A stretch of 64,000 nucleotides of DNA, taken from the NCBI GenBank assembly GCA_903889565.1, contig CAISYC010000064.1, positions 186,001 through 250,000 on the forward strand. The letters are read 5' to 3'. Under the pieces are notes generated by a model. It made no database searches, was not told the origin of the DNA, and worked only from the letters and a program-made list of their open reading frames with translations. The translations under genes and the position numbers were made by a program. Of this stretch, positions 8,943 to 17,988 are shown in pieces. Numbering within the stretch: position 1 is the stretch's first letter; each line of letters opens with the position of its first letter. This stretch comes from an uncultured beta proteobacterium. Lineage in GTDB: Bacteria > Pseudomonadota > Gammaproteobacteria > Burkholderiales > SG8-41.

Positions 8943-9707
8943 TCAATCCCTGTATTCCGGAAACAGCTTGTCGGCGAGCGCGATGCTGGCGACCCAGTCG
9001 CGGCTCTTCGAATTGTACTGGCCGATGCGGCCGAATTTTTTCGCGCGCTCCTCGCACACTTCCGGTGTCGGCATGACCAGTTCGGTGCCGCCGCCCAGCG
9101 CGCCGATCTGCGCGCGGCAGGCCAGTTCGAAAAAATGATGATAGATATAAGCTTCGGCCAGTGTTGAACCGCATACCAGCGCGCCGTGATTCTCGAGCAG
9201 CATGTGCCATTTGTCGCCCAGCGCGCGCGCCATGTGCTGCGTGCCTTCGGGCGTGGTGTCGTCGTATTCGTTTTTGTAATAAGCCACGCGGTTGTAGAAG
9301 CGCATCGCCTGCTGCGTCAGCGGCAACAGGCCGCATTTCTGCGCCGACACCGCCAGATTCGCCGGCGAGTGTGTATGCACCGCCCCCATGATGTCGGGCC
9401 GCGCCTTGTAAACCGAGGCGTGCACGTTATAGGCCGCAGGGCTCGCCTTGAAGTCGGAGGCCAGCACCTGATTGCCGTCGATGTCGTACTTCACAATGTT
9501 GGAGGCCGTGACCTGCTCCATGAACACGCTCTCGGCCTTGACCAGAAAATGCTGCGGCTCGCCCGGGATACGCACCGAGATATGGTTGTAAGTCATATCG
9601 ACGAACACGAAATGCGCAACGAGCCGGTGCGCCGCCGCCAGTTCGCAACGCAGTTGCCATTCCCCGTCGCTGACGCGCTCTCGTACCAGCTGCGGCTTGG
9701 TCGCCAT
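8943..9707 (-). CDS. Class II aldolase/adducin family protein
   Basis: 254 residues. A zinc-dependent class II aldolase fold is indicated by TYNHISVRIPG near the N-terminus, HTHSPAN (metal His pair) at about residue 110, the ENHGALVCG segment, and YIYHHFFELA supplying the third His. Family members are fuculose-phosphate aldolase relatives, and many in Burkholderiales act on non-phosphorylated acids or as decarboxylases. The gene has an ATG start at 9707 and is divergent from a Bug receptor gene (start 9872). About 100 bases separate it from the FAH gene downstream. The substrate is unknown, but the pairing with the receptor suggests an imported hydroxy acid. Confidence 0.86.
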   Translation of the reverse strand: MATKPQLVRERVSDGEWQLRCELAAAHRLVAHFVFVDMTYNHISVRIPGEPQHFLVKAESVFMEQVTASNIVKYDIDGNQVLASDFKASPAAYNVHASVYKARPDIMGAVHTHSPANLAVSAQKCGLLPLTQQAMRFYNRVAYYKNEYDDTTPEGTQHMARALGDKWHMLLENHGALVCGSTLAEAYIYHHFFELACRAQIGALGGGTELVMPTPEVCEERAKKFGRIGQYNSKSRDWVASIALADKLFPEYRD

Positions 9708-9871
9708 CGTTTACCCGCCCTTGTTTTCGCTGCCAAAATCCGAGGCGGAACTTTACCATGCCGTCCTTGTGTCGGCGCCACCGGCAAGCCGGATGGCGCC
9801 GCAAAAACGTCGCTATAATCCGGCGCCCGCATTGCCGTTTGCGGGCGCCCGACCAATTGGACCCCAGGCCA

Positions 9872-10834
9872 ATGTTCAACCGACTAAAAACCGCCGGTGC
9901 GCTGTGCCTCGCGCTCTGCGCTACGGCACTGCCCGCGCAGGACTATCCGTCGAAACCGATCCGCATGATCGTGCCGAACGCGCCGTCGGGTCTCGCCGAC
10001 ATCAGCGCGCGCATTGTCGCGGTCAAACTCGCCGAGGCCCTGGGTCAGCCGGTGGTGGTCGATAATCGCGCCGGCGCCGGCGGCACCATCGGCACCGCGG
10101 TCGCGGTGAAAGCGCCGGCCGACGGTTACACCCTGTTGACCGTGTTCGACAGCCACGCCACCAATCCGCATCTGTTCAATCATCTCGACTACGACGGCTT
10201 AAGGGATCTGGCGCCGGTCTCCCTGCTGGTGCGCGGCCCGCTGCTGCTCGCGGCGCATCCGAAATCCGGCTTCAGATCGACGCAGGAACTGTTGCGGGCG
10301 GCGAAGTCGCGACCCGGCGAAATCAAATTCGCCAGCGTCGGCCCCGGCTCGCCGGCGCGGCTATTGATGGAGTTGTTAAAAGTCGAGGCGCGCATCGATG
10401 TCGCCAACATTCCGTACAAAGGCGCCGGCGCTGCCGTAACCGACCTGATCGGCGGCCAGGTTGATGCGATCTTTGCCACCATCCCGACACTGCTGCCGCA
10501 TGTCCGGGACGGACGTCTGCTCGCACTTGCGGTGACCTCGCCCAAGCGCAATGCTGCCGTGCCCGGCGTGCCGACCATGAACGAAACAATTCCGGGCTTT
10601 GTCGCCGAATCGTGGGTCGGCATGCTGGCGCCGGCGCAAACGCCGCGCGAAATCATTGCGCGCCTGAATGCCGAGACCATTAAAATTCTCGCGCAACCGG
10701 AAATCCGCGCACGCTTCGCCGAACTCGGTTATGAAACCGGCGGCGGCACGCCCGCACAGTTGGATCAATGGATACGCAACGAAACCGCGCGCTGGGGCAA
10801 ACTCATTCGCGCGCAGAAAATCACGCTCGAATAG
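9872..10834 (+). CDS. Bug/TctC-type periplasmic solute receptor (1 of 10)
   Basis: 320 residues with a Sec signal peptide ending near ATALPAQ. The mature start DYPSKPIRMIVP, the carboxylate-binding loop with PSGLADISAR in place of the usual PGGxxDxxAR, DGYTLLT, and IPYKGAGAAV are the Bug hallmarks. Bug receptors bind carboxylates (citrate, dicarboxylates, aromatic acids) in the periplasm and serve tripartite TctABC carriers or signalling. No tctA or tctB membrane gene is in the window, so this is an orphan receptor. The start at 9872 was chosen because it opens directly on the signal peptide. It is divergent from the class II aldolase gene. Confidence 0.92.
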   Translation: MFNRLKTAGALCLALCATALPAQDYPSKPIRMIVPNAPSGLADISARIVAVKLAEALGQPVVVDNRAGAGGTIGTAVAVKAPADGYTLLTVFDSHATNPHLFNHLDYDGLRDLAPVSLLVRGPLLLAAHPKSGFRSTQELLRAAKSRPGEIKFASVGPGSPARLLMELLKVEARIDVANIPYKGAGAAVTDLIGGQVDAIFATIPTLLPHVRDGRLLALAVTSPKRNAAVPGVPTMNETIPGFVAESWVGMLAPAQTPREIIARLNAETIKILAQPEIRARFAELGYETGGGTPAQLDQWIRNETARWGKLIRAQKITLE

Positions 10835-10840
10835 GTTTTC

Positions 10841-10918
10841 GTAGCGCAGGCGACCCTCCTGCAAAAATCACTGTGCCACGCCGCAAATGCTCAATGCAGG
10901 CGAGTCGCCTGCGCTACA
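10841..10918. repeat. Dispersed palindromic repeat, family A (complete copy)
   Basis: The ends GTAGCGCAGGCGA and TCGCCTGCGCTAC are inverted copies enclosing about 50 bases. The right half contains the near-perfect palindrome GCAGGCGAGTCGCCTGC (10896-10912). The left half is decayed (GCAGGCGACCCTCCTGC). A second complete copy is at 43319 and a half copy at 49299. It lies between two converging Bug genes and may act as a bidirectional terminator or be a REP-type element. Confidence 0.8.
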
Positions 10919-10943
10919 AGGGCGCCTGCGCCACGACGGCGCA

Positions 10944-11912
10944 TCACTCCGGCTTCAGGCCGATCTTCCTGACGATGTCGCCGTAAAGCCTGATCTCCGC
11001 CGCCAGAAACGCGCGCGCTTCCTCCGGCGTGTTTCCCAGCGGATCGTAACCGCCCTTAACAAACACTTCGCGCACCTGCGGCATTTGCAGCGCCTTGTGC
11101 GCCTCCTGCTGCAAACGCGCGATGATGGCCGGCGGCGTTTTCGCCGGCGCTAGCCAAAGGTTCCAGCCGGCATCCTTGTTGAAGCCCGGCAACCCTGACT
11201 CCGACACGGTCGGTACATCCGGCAGCACCGACCAGCGCGTTTTTCCAGTATAGGCCAGCGCGCGCACACGCCCGCTCTGAATGTGCTGCACCGCCGAGGT
11301 CGGCGGGATGAACATCAATTGCACTTCGCCGGCCAACACGGCGTTGAGCGCGGGTGCCACGCCCTTGTATGGCACATGCGTCATGCTGATGCCGGCGGCA
11401 CTGCTGAACATCTCGGTCACCAGATGCGTCGAGTTGCCGATGCCGGCCGTGCTGTAAGCCACCGGCCGCGCGGTATTCTTCGCCAGTTCGATCACGTCTT
11501 TCATCGAGCGCGCGGCGAAGCCCGGATAGGACACCACCACGTAGCCGCCGCCCAACGCGACGAAAGTGATCGGCGCCAGATCTTTCAACGTATCGTAGGG
11601 AAGCTTGCGCTGCACCGAAGGATTGATCGCGATCGAAGTCGAGGTGTGCAGTAGCGTGTAACCGTCGGGCGGCGCATTGACCACGATCTGCGTGCCGACG
11701 ATGCCGTTGGCGCCGTCCCGGTTGTCGACCACGATGTTGCCGCCAAGCTGGCGGCTGACTTCGGCGGCCAGCGTGCGCGCATTGATATCGACAGTGCCGC
11801 CGGGCGCGAACGGATTGACCAGACGGATCGGGCGGTTCGGATACGTCGGGTTGTCGGCCGCGCGCGCGGCCAGCGCCGTCAACAGCAGTGCAAAGACAAT
11901 CATGTTACGCAT
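10944..11912 (-). CDS. Bug/TctC-type periplasmic solute receptor (2 of 10)
   Basis: 322 residues. The signal peptide MIVFALLLTALAARA precedes the mature YPNRPIRLVNPFAPGG. The ligand loop keeps the standard PGGTVDINAR, followed by DGYTLLH and VPYKGVAPAL in the second lobe, so the carboxylate pocket looks intact. It converges on receptor 1 with only a family A repeat between them. It is divergent from the twin cupin genes starting at 11984, with 71 bases between the starts, so a shared promoter region is likely. The cupin pair is the best guess for the metabolic partner. Confidence 0.92.
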   Translation of the reverse strand: MRNMIVFALLLTALAARAADNPTYPNRPIRLVNPFAPGGTVDINARTLAAEVSRQLGGNIVVDNRDGANGIVGTQIVVNAPPDGYTLLHTSTSIAINPSVQRKLPYDTLKDLAPITFVALGGGYVVVSYPGFAARSMKDVIELAKNTARPVAYSTAGIGNSTHLVTEMFSSAAGISMTHVPYKGVAPALNAVLAGEVQLMFIPPTSAVQHIQSGRVRALAYTGKTRWSVLPDVPTVSESGLPGFNKDAGWNLWLAPAKTPPAIIARLQQEAHKALQMPQVREVFVKGGYDPLGNTPEEARAFLAAEIRLYGDIVRKIGLKPE

Positions 11913-11983
11913 GAGGTTTCCCGCCAGCGCGATTTATAATGGCCGCAAGTCTACAATAGTCCAGCGAGAGGAGAATCAGCAGC

Positions 11984-12544
11984 ATGGCCCATCCATTGAA
12001 ACCCATTCGCCGCGTTGTCACCGGCAATGACGCCGACGGCAAATCCGGCGTGTTGTGGGACAGCGCCGCACCCAACGCCAACCCCGGCCCGATCCGTCCC
12101 GGCACCGGCATGACCGACGTCTGGGTCTATCAGGAATGCCCGAGCGTGATCAGCGGCGACAAGGATTACGGCAACCTCCCCTTCAGTTTCGAGCCGCCCG
12201 AAGACGGCGGCCATCTGCGCATTGTGCAGTCGCCGGGCAAGGTGCCCGGCTACGATCCGGCGAAAGACCCGACCGCGGTGCCGCTGCACGAGCCGCGTCA
12301 GCGTCCGGGCGGCACCTGGGACAAGGGCGGCGCCAACGGCTTCTCGTCGCCCGTGCATAAATCCGAAACCCTCGACTATGGCATCCTGCTTGAAGGCGAA
12401 CGCGTGCTGCTGCTCGATGACGGCGAATACATCATGAAGCCCGGCGATGTCGTGGTGCAGATCGGCAACTGGCACGGCTGGTGCAATCCACGCGAAGGCA
12501 GCCTGATGGCCTTCGTCATGATGGGCGCCAAATACGACGAATAA
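11984..12544 (+). CDS. Cupin-domain protein (twin cupin A)
   Basis: 186 residues. The C-terminal half holds one small beta-barrel cupin: PVHKSETLDYGILLEGE, then KPGDVVVQIGNWHGW. The usual HxH...E metal motif is reduced to His-x-x-Glu plus a His in the second motif, so metal binding may differ from classical dioxygenases. The N-terminal half starts KPIRRVVTGNDADG and recurs in the next gene (KPVRRIVCIDENEKS), showing a tandem duplication. The first ATG after a GAGAGGAG box is at 11984. Function is unknown; such proteins are often annotated as cupin-type regulators or isomerases of acid catabolism. It is co-transcribed with the next gene. Confidence 0.82.
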   Translation: MAHPLKPIRRVVTGNDADGKSGVLWDSAAPNANPGPIRPGTGMTDVWVYQECPSVISGDKDYGNLPFSFEPPEDGGHLRIVQSPGKVPGYDPAKDPTAVPLHEPRQRPGGTWDKGGANGFSSPVHKSETLDYGILLEGERVLLLDDGEYIMKPGDVVVQIGNWHGWCNPREGSLMAFVMMGAKYDE

Positions 12545-12570
12545 CGACGAACAAAACTCAGAGAACAATC

Positions 12571-13119
12571 ATGACCGAAGCCATCAAACCCGTCCGCCGC
12601 ATCGTCTGCATCGACGAGAACGAAAAATCGAAGTGCATTTCCGACGCGCCGTCACCGGATGTGCGCACCGATCCCGCGCGCCCCGGCTATGCCTCGACGC
12701 GAATATGGGTCACCGACCGCACGCCGGCCCGTCTGAAAAACGTGCGTGAATCGCTGCACATGCCGCACGCCATCGAACCGCCACCTGGCGGCTCGGTCTG
12801 TCGCGTCGTCACCTTTCCGCCCGATGCCAGCCACCAAGGCAAAGTCGGCGCGAAAGAAGTGCAGGCCTTCTTCGCCGCCATGGGTTCGCCCGGCGCCTCG
12901 ACGTATTCAGCGAAAGCGCCCCACCCCTACATGCAGAAAACGCACACGCTCGATTTCTGCCTGATCCTCGAAGGCGAAATCACGCTGGTGCTCGACAAGG
13001 AAGAAGTTCATCTGAGCGCCGGCGACACCGTCGTGCAGCGCGGCACCAATCACGCGTGGAGCAATCGCTCGGACAAGCCGTGCCGGATTGCGTTTTCATT
13101 ACACGACGGGCGCGCGTAA
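12571..13119 (+). CDS. Cupin-domain protein (twin cupin B)
   Basis: 182 residues, the downstream paralogue of the gene at 11984, with a 26-base gap. The cupin core is MQKTHTLDFCLILEGE followed by SAGDTVVQRGTNHAW. Aligned with twin A, the metal-position His and Glu are replaced by Gln and His, so the two paralogues present different ligand sets. This suggests two non-redundant roles or a heteromer. The start at 12571 is the only ATG that restores the KPVRRIV beginning shared with twin A. No signal peptide is seen, so it is cytoplasmic. Enzymatic activity cannot be inferred with confidence. Confidence 0.8.
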   Translation: MTEAIKPVRRIVCIDENEKSKCISDAPSPDVRTDPARPGYASTRIWVTDRTPARLKNVRESLHMPHAIEPPPGGSVCRVVTFPPDASHQGKVGAKEVQAFFAAMGSPGASTYSAKAPHPYMQKTHTLDFCLILEGEITLVLDKEEVHLSAGDTVVQRGTNHAWSNRSDKPCRIAFSLHDGRA

Positions 13120-13189
13120 ATTCGCTGCCGGATTTGACGTTCAGAAAAGACCTCGGGAATCACACGAACAGCCAGCCAGATCGATACGC

Positions 13190-13531
13190 ATGCCTGCCGC
13201 AACCGATCATCCGCCGTCGCAGTACCGGGTGCCGTTGACGATCCTGTCTGCCATCATCGGCGGCCCGCTGGCGCTGATCGTGTGGTTCTGGATGAGCGGT
13301 TCGCAACGCGCGGGTTATTGGCGCTCGAACTGGGTACGCGCCGGCGTTGCGATGATCGTCGGCGGCGCACTGCCCTTGCTGCTGACGATACTCGCCGCAA
13401 AAGTCCATCTGCTCGCCGACCCGAATCCCAACCCGGTCGGTTTCGGCGTGTTGTTCCTCTTCTCGGTCATTCTTGGCAGCATTGTGGTGCTGGCGGGGAT
13501 CGTAAGGTCGGAACGCGAGATCAACGATTAG
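13190..13531 (+). CDS. Small three-helix membrane protein, unknown function
   Basis: 113 residues with three predicted membrane segments (LTILSAIIGGPLALIVWFW, AGVAMIVGGALPLLLTILAA and GVLFLFSVILGSIVVLAGIV) separated by short polar loops. There is no recognisable family. The second and third helices are split by an Asn/Pro-rich loop (LADPNPNPVG). The start at 13190 lacks a good ribosome-binding site; the upstream in-frame ATG at 13088 would overlap twin cupin B. The reading frame is long for its composition and consistently hydrophobic, which supports a real gene. It converges with the EamA transporter. Confidence 0.55.
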   Translation: MPAATDHPPSQYRVPLTILSAIIGGPLALIVWFWMSGSQRAGYWRSNWVRAGVAMIVGGALPLLLTILAAKVHLLADPNPNPVGFGVLFLFSVILGSIVVLAGIVRSEREIND

Positions 13532-13577
13532 CCCTACAGTCCGTGCAACTCGCTGCTAGCCCTTCAATATCCCCGCT

Positions 13578-14432
13578 TCAACTCAGCGCCAGACAAATCA
13601 GCGCCGCCGCCGCCACCGCCAACCCGGTGACGCGACGCGCACTGGTGCGCTCGCCCAGCAGCAGAATTCCCGCCGCTGCCGTAATCACGAATCCCATCTG
13701 CGCCACTGGCACCAGCACGCTCGCCTCGCCGTGCACGAGGCTGGTTGCCAGCAGCAGAAAGGCCGTCAGCAACAGCAGCGCGGCGGCGGTACCGTAGGGC
13801 AACACCGCCGCCGGCACGTTTAATTTTTTCTCGGTCAGATAACCGGTCGCAGTCGCCAGCGGAAAAAACACCGCCGCCTGTGCCGCTACCAGCGTCGCCG
13901 GCGTAACGCCCGACATGACGCCGAGTTTGTAAAAGAAATTCGCGATACCAAAGGCAACCGAGGCGAACAGCACGCGCGCCAGCGAGTCGCGCGAAATCGC
14001 TGCCTGCCCTGGCACCTTGCCGCCCAGCAACAACCACACCGCCAGCAGACTGAGCACGAGGCCGGCGATCTTGACCGCGCCCAGCGGCTCGTCGAGCACG
14101 ATAACGGCCAGGGCGACGGTCAGCGTGAAATTCAGCCGGAAGATCGGCGCGTTGACGCTGACGACACCGTCGCGCAGGCTGCGCGAAAAATTGAGCAGTC
14201 CGAAAAACAAACAAAAGCCCGCCGCCGCCCCCCAGCCTGCCGCTGCAACCAGATGCAGCGTACCCGTTGCGAGCGCATAGACCATGATCGCCGGCGCGAA
14301 CACCCATGCCTGCACCATCAGCATGTGATGTGGTTTGGCGCCCGCGGTCGCTGCCCGTTTGTAAACAATGTCAGACAGGCCATAGCACACCATCGCGCCG
14401 AGCGCGTAGCCGAGACCGGCGGCATTCACCAT
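13578..14432 (-). CDS. EamA/DMT-family transporter
   Basis: 284 residues with ten evenly spaced hydrophobic helices in two homologous halves (GYALGAMVCYGLSDIVYKRA and, later, LFASVAFGIANFFYKLGV). This is typical of drug/metabolite transporters of the EamA type. Each half ends in a Glu-containing motif (VLDEPLGAVKIAG; LLGERTSARRVTG), which is the family hallmark. It acts as an inner-membrane permease or exporter with unknown substrate. The ATG at 14432 opens directly on helix 1. The gene is isolated: it converges with the small membrane gene on one side and is divergent from the cytochrome gene on the other. Confidence 0.85.
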   Translation of the reverse strand: MVNAAGLGYALGAMVCYGLSDIVYKRAATAGAKPHHMLMVQAWVFAPAIMVYALATGTLHLVAAAGWGAAAGFCLFFGLLNFSRSLRDGVVSVNAPIFRLNFTLTVALAVIVLDEPLGAVKIAGLVLSLLAVWLLLGGKVPGQAAISRDSLARVLFASVAFGIANFFYKLGVMSGVTPATLVAAQAAVFFPLATATGYLTEKKLNVPAAVLPYGTAAALLLLTAFLLLATSLVHGEASVLVPVAQMGFVITAAAGILLLGERTSARRVTGLAVAAAALICLALS

Positions 14433-14623
14433 GCGAATCGTCTGAGCTTAAACACGGGAATAATCATGCCGCCAGTCTACCTGAGCGCCGTTGCAAATGA
14501 TGCGTCGCACCACCGATAGATGCGCGCGCTTTCCTCTATTTCATTGCGACCGCCTGCGGGCTGTGCTAAAAATTGCCCATAACAAGAAGCGTCATCACCA
14601 GCTTGCCCCTTCAGGAGGAATAC

Positions 14624-15055
14624 ATGAGTCCACAGCGTCTCGGCATTGCACTGGCGTTTTCGATCGCGGCATATGCCGCGCCGGCAGCGGCGGACACCAC
14701 TCTTGATTACGAATTTTTCAAAGCGAAGGTCGAGCCGATCTTTCTGAAGAAGCGCGATGACCACGTGCGCTGCTACGTTTGCCACACGGAAAACAACGCG
14801 GCGTTCAAACTCGAAAAGCTGCCGGAAGGCGCCACCTTCTGGACCGAGGAACAATCGCGCCGCCAGTTTGAAGCCATCTCGCAACTGGTGGTCCCCGGCA
14901 ATCCGGCGCAAAGCCGCCTGCTGCTGCAACCGCTGGCCCTTGAAGCCGGCGGCAACCCCTATCATTCAGGCGGCCGCCAGTTCCCGAACAAGAACGACCC
15001 GTACTGGAAAACCATGGAACAATGGGTGATGGGCCAGAAGATCTCGGCGAAGTAA
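14624..15055 (+). CDS. Small periplasmic monohaem c-type cytochrome-like protein
   Basis: 143 residues. The signal peptide (residues 1-23, cleavage near AAPAAA) is followed by a mature domain with one CYVCH haem-attachment motif (50-54). Later Met residues (WVMG) could serve as the sixth ligand. A strong AGGAGGAA box 4-6 bases before ATG 14624 fixes the start. The haem domain is short, and the rest (VVPGNPAQSRLLLQPLALEAGG) resembles the cytochrome-like segments found in planctomycete-type and DUF1588-type proteins (SxLLxxPL followed by GG). It is probably a periplasmic electron carrier. It is followed by a clear terminator and a converging YVTN propeller gene. Confidence 0.78.
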   Translation: MSPQRLGIALAFSIAAYAAPAAADTTLDYEFFKAKVEPIFLKKRDDHVRCYVCHTENNAAFKLEKLPEGATFWTEEQSRRQFEAISQLVVPGNPAQSRLLLQPLALEAGGNPYHSGGRQFPNKNDPYWKTMEQWVMGQKISAK

Positions 15056-15076
15056 CTGCGGCGGATTGCAATAACA

Positions 15077-15112
15077 AACGGCGGGTGCCTCGCGACCCCG
15101 CCGTTTTTCTTT
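15077..15112 (+). terminator. Rho-independent terminator after the cytochrome gene
   Basis: The 8-bp stem ACGGCGGG / CCCGCCGT encloses an 11-base loop and is followed by a T-rich run (TTTTTCTTT). It lies 22 bases after the stop of the monohaem cytochrome gene and between two converging genes. Confidence 0.85.
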
Positions 15113-15125
15113 ACCGGATTGCTGC

Positions 15126-16187
15126 TCAGCGCATGACCAGCGTATTCATCCGCTTCGGCACCTGACCAACCGGAATTATCGCCACCGTCTTGAAGGTCTT
15201 CATGTCGATGGCGGTCACCGTGTTGAAAGTCGAATTGCCGACATAAATCGTCTTGCTGTCCGGCGTGAAGGTCAGCCAGTCGGGAATTGAACCGACCGTT
15301 TCCTTGCCTTCCCGCTTGAGTTCGGGCAACGACGCATGACCGATCAACTTGAGGTCCGGCAGCGAATAGGCGAACACCGCATTGGCGAGATGGCTGTTGA
15401 CCCACAGCGATTTGCCGTCGGGGGCGACACCAATGCCGTGCGACGGCACGCCGTCATGGACGCGGCCTTCGACCACGCCGAAGCCGTGCGGTTCGTCCGG
15501 CAGAATGACGCGCGCGACTTCCTTGCGCTGTTTGAAATCGACCACAACGAAACCGTGCAGATTGGACAGTTGAAAGAATATGCGGCCGGCCGATCCGTCG
15601 GGCGCAGCCTCGATAGCCATGCAGCGCACGCCATCTTCGAATTTGACTTCCCACGCCGTCTTTTCTTCCTTGAGGTCGACCACGTTCAAAAACTTGCCGC
15701 GTACCGAACCCGACACAGCGAATTTGCCGTCCGGCGTGACGTAGGTGTTATGCAGCCGACCGTTCATCGGTACGCTTTTTGCGACCGTCAACGTTTCGGC
15801 ATCGACGAGGTCGAGCGTTCCCGGATTGGTGATCGCGACGACCACGCGCTTGCCGTCGGGCGTGACGGCGATGTTATTGGGTCGTCCGCTCAGTTTGATC
15901 TCGTTGGTCACCTTGCCCGACTTCTGGTCGACCACATCGAGCGTCGAATTCGACTCGTTGCTGATATAGACGCGCTTGCCGTCGGGTGAAAAGCCGACGC
16001 CGTGCGAGGCCTCGATGCCCTTGATCACCTGCACCACCTTGTTGGTGGCAGGATCGATCACATCGACAGTGTCGCCGGCACTGTTGGTAACGTAAACGAG
16101 CGATGAACCTGCGAAGACCACCGGTGCCATGGCCGCCAAAAACACGCCGATTGCGCCCGACACCAGTCTGCGATGAAACGCATTCAT
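15126..16187 (-). CDS. YVTN-family beta-propeller protein, exported
   Basis: 353 residues with a signal peptide (MNAFHRRLVSGAIGVFLAAM, cleavage near VVFA). The mature part is made of repeated blades of about 42 residues bearing the YVTN/SPDGKRVY signature: VYVTNSAGDTVDVIDPATN, FSPDGKRVYISNE, VTPDGKRVVVAI, VTPDGKFAVSG and FTPDSKTIYVGN. This gives a seven-bladed or similar propeller. Such proteins are periplasmic, of poorly known function, and often accompany c-type cytochromes or quinoprotein systems. Here the converging cytochrome gene fits that habit, although the two are not one operon. The start is ATG 16187 after a GGAGGTT box. Confidence 0.88.
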   Translation of the reverse strand: MNAFHRRLVSGAIGVFLAAMAPVVFAGSSLVYVTNSAGDTVDVIDPATNKVVQVIKGIEASHGVGFSPDGKRVYISNESNSTLDVVDQKSGKVTNEIKLSGRPNNIAVTPDGKRVVVAITNPGTLDLVDAETLTVAKSVPMNGRLHNTYVTPDGKFAVSGSVRGKFLNVVDLKEEKTAWEVKFEDGVRCMAIEAAPDGSAGRIFFQLSNLHGFVVVDFKQRKEVARVILPDEPHGFGVVEGRVHDGVPSHGIGVAPDGKSLWVNSHLANAVFAYSLPDLKLIGHASLPELKREGKETVGSIPDWLTFTPDSKTIYVGNSTFNTVTAIDMKTFKTVAIIPVGQVPKRMNTLVMR

Positions 16188-16336
16188 GTTTAACCTCCTC
16201 CGAAGTTGACCGTCGCAGTCTAGGCCGCCCGTCCGCGAGAAGCAACGCGAAACTGAAGCGCATCAATGCTGTAATGCAGCAGACGGGTTGCTAGAATAGC
16301 GCCCTTATCCGCCAACCCCGTCGCGAAAACGCCCCT

Positions 16337-17968
16337 GTGCGCCTCACCGAAATCAAACTGCCGCTCGATCACGATGAGCCCGAACTTCGCGCAGCCATCC
16401 TGAAACGGCTTGGCATTACGGATGATGCACTGCATTCATTCAGCATCCACAAGCGGGCCGTCGATGCGCGTCGTCGCCACGCGCCGACCCTGATCTACAC
16501 GATCGACGTTACCGTTGCCGACGAAGCCGCCCTGCTGCGCAAGCTGGGTAACGATCGTCACGCCGGCCCCACGCCCGATACGCCTTACCGCTTCGTCACG
16601 CAGGCGCCGCATGGCTTGACCCTGCGACCAGTGGTTATCGGCACCGGCCCCTGCGGCCTTTTCGCCGGACTGTTGCTGGCGCAGATGGGTTTTCGTCCGC
16701 TGATCCTCGAACGCGGCAAAGCAGTGCGCGAACGCACACAGGACACCTGGGACCTGTGGCGCAAAAAAATCCTCAACCCAGAATCGAATGTGCAATTCGG
16801 CGAAGGCGGCGCCGGCACTTTTTCCGACGGCAAGCTCTACAGCCAGATCAAGGATCCGCGCTTTCTGTCGCGCAAGGTGCTCGATGAATTCGTCCGGGCC
16901 GGCGCGCCGGAAGAAATTGCCTACGTCAGCAAGCCGCATATCGGCACCTTCCGCCTGGTCGGCATGGTCGAGCACATGCGCAAGACCATCACGGCGCTCG
17001 GCGGCGAAATCCGTTTTCAGAGTCGCGTCGAGACCATTGAGTTCGATATCGCGGGCGAGCAGCGCCGCGTACGCGAACTCGTGCTCGCCGATGGCGCGCG
17101 CATCGCGGCGCGCCACGTCGTGCTCGCCGTCGGCCACAGCGCGCGCGACACCTTTGCAATGCTGCATGCGCAGGGGGTGTATGTCGAAGCGAAGCCGTTT
17201 TCGGTCGGCTTTCGCATCGAGCATCCGCAATCTCTGATCGACCGCGTGCGCTGGGGCAAGGCCGCCGGCCATGCCCTGCTCGGCGCCGCCGATTACAAAC
17301 TCGTGCATCACTGCAGCAACGGCCGCTCGGTATACAGCTTCTGCATGTGCCCCGGTGGCACCGTGGTTGCGGCAGCCTCGGAGCTGGAACGTGTCGTCAC
17401 CAACGGCATGAGCCAGTATTCGCGTAACGAGCGCAATGCCAATGCCGGCATCGTCGTCGGCATTACGCCTGACGATTATCCCGGCGGCCCGCTGGCCGGC
17501 ATTGCATTTCAGCGTCAGTGGGAATCGCGCGCTTTCGAAGCCGGCGGCCGCGATTACTGCGCGCCGGCGCAGCGGGTGGCGGATTTTCTCGCCGACCAGC
17601 CGAGCACGGCGTTGGGCAGCGTCATCCCCTCCTATACGCCGGGTGTCAGGCCGACCAATCTGCGCGACTGCCTGCCCGATTACGCAATCGCGGCCATCCG
17701 TGAAGCGCTGCCCGCTTTCGACAAAACGATTCCGGGCTTTGCGATGGACGATGCCGTCCTTACCGGCGTCGAAACGCGCACTTCTTCGCCGCTCCGCATC
17801 CGCCGCGGAGACGATTTTCAGAGCATCAACACGCGCGGTCTTTATCCCGCCGGCGAAGGCGCCGGCTACGCAGGCGGTATCATGTCGGCGGCGGTCGACG
17901 GCATTGAAGTCGCCGAAGCACTCGCTCTCGAAATCGTGAATTCACAGTTAAAAGGCGATTCGAAATAA
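16337..17968 (+). CDS. FAD-dependent oxidoreductase of the COG2509 type
   Basis: 543 residues starting at a GTG. The N-terminal 90 residues form a small alpha/beta domain (RLTEIKLPLDH, then SIHKRAVDARR), which is characteristic of this uncharacterised flavoprotein family. The dinucleotide-binding loop VIGTGPCGLFAG follows at about 100-111, and a matching C-terminal FAD contact is GLYPAGEGAGYAGGI near 505. NVQFGEGGAGTFSDGKL is the family's conserved block. It is a cytoplasmic oxidoreductase with unknown physiological substrate, widely conserved and typically single-copy. The GTG start agrees with the usual family N-terminus. The downstream pseudouridine synthase gene follows after a composite repeat. 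Confidence 0.88.
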   Translation: MRLTEIKLPLDHDEPELRAAILKRLGITDDALHSFSIHKRAVDARRRHAPTLIYTIDVTVADEAALLRKLGNDRHAGPTPDTPYRFVTQAPHGLTLRPVVIGTGPCGLFAGLLLAQMGFRPLILERGKAVRERTQDTWDLWRKKILNPESNVQFGEGGAGTFSDGKLYSQIKDPRFLSRKVLDEFVRAGAPEEIAYVSKPHIGTFRLVGMVEHMRKTITALGGEIRFQSRVETIEFDIAGEQRRVRELVLADGARIAARHVVLAVGHSARDTFAMLHAQGVYVEAKPFSVGFRIEHPQSLIDRVRWGKAAGHALLGAADYKLVHHCSNGRSVYSFCMCPGGTVVAAASELERVVTNGMSQYSRNERNANAGIVVGITPDDYPGGPLAGIAFQRQWESRAFEAGGRDYCAPAQRVADFLADQPSTALGSVIPSYTPGVRPTNLRDCLPDYAIAAIREALPAFDKTIPGFAMDDAVLTGVETRTSSPLRIRRGDDFQSINTRGLYPAGEGAGYAGGIMSAAVDGIEVAEALALEIVNSQLKGDSK

Positions 17969-17988
17969 ACTTCGACCGCGTATCCAAT

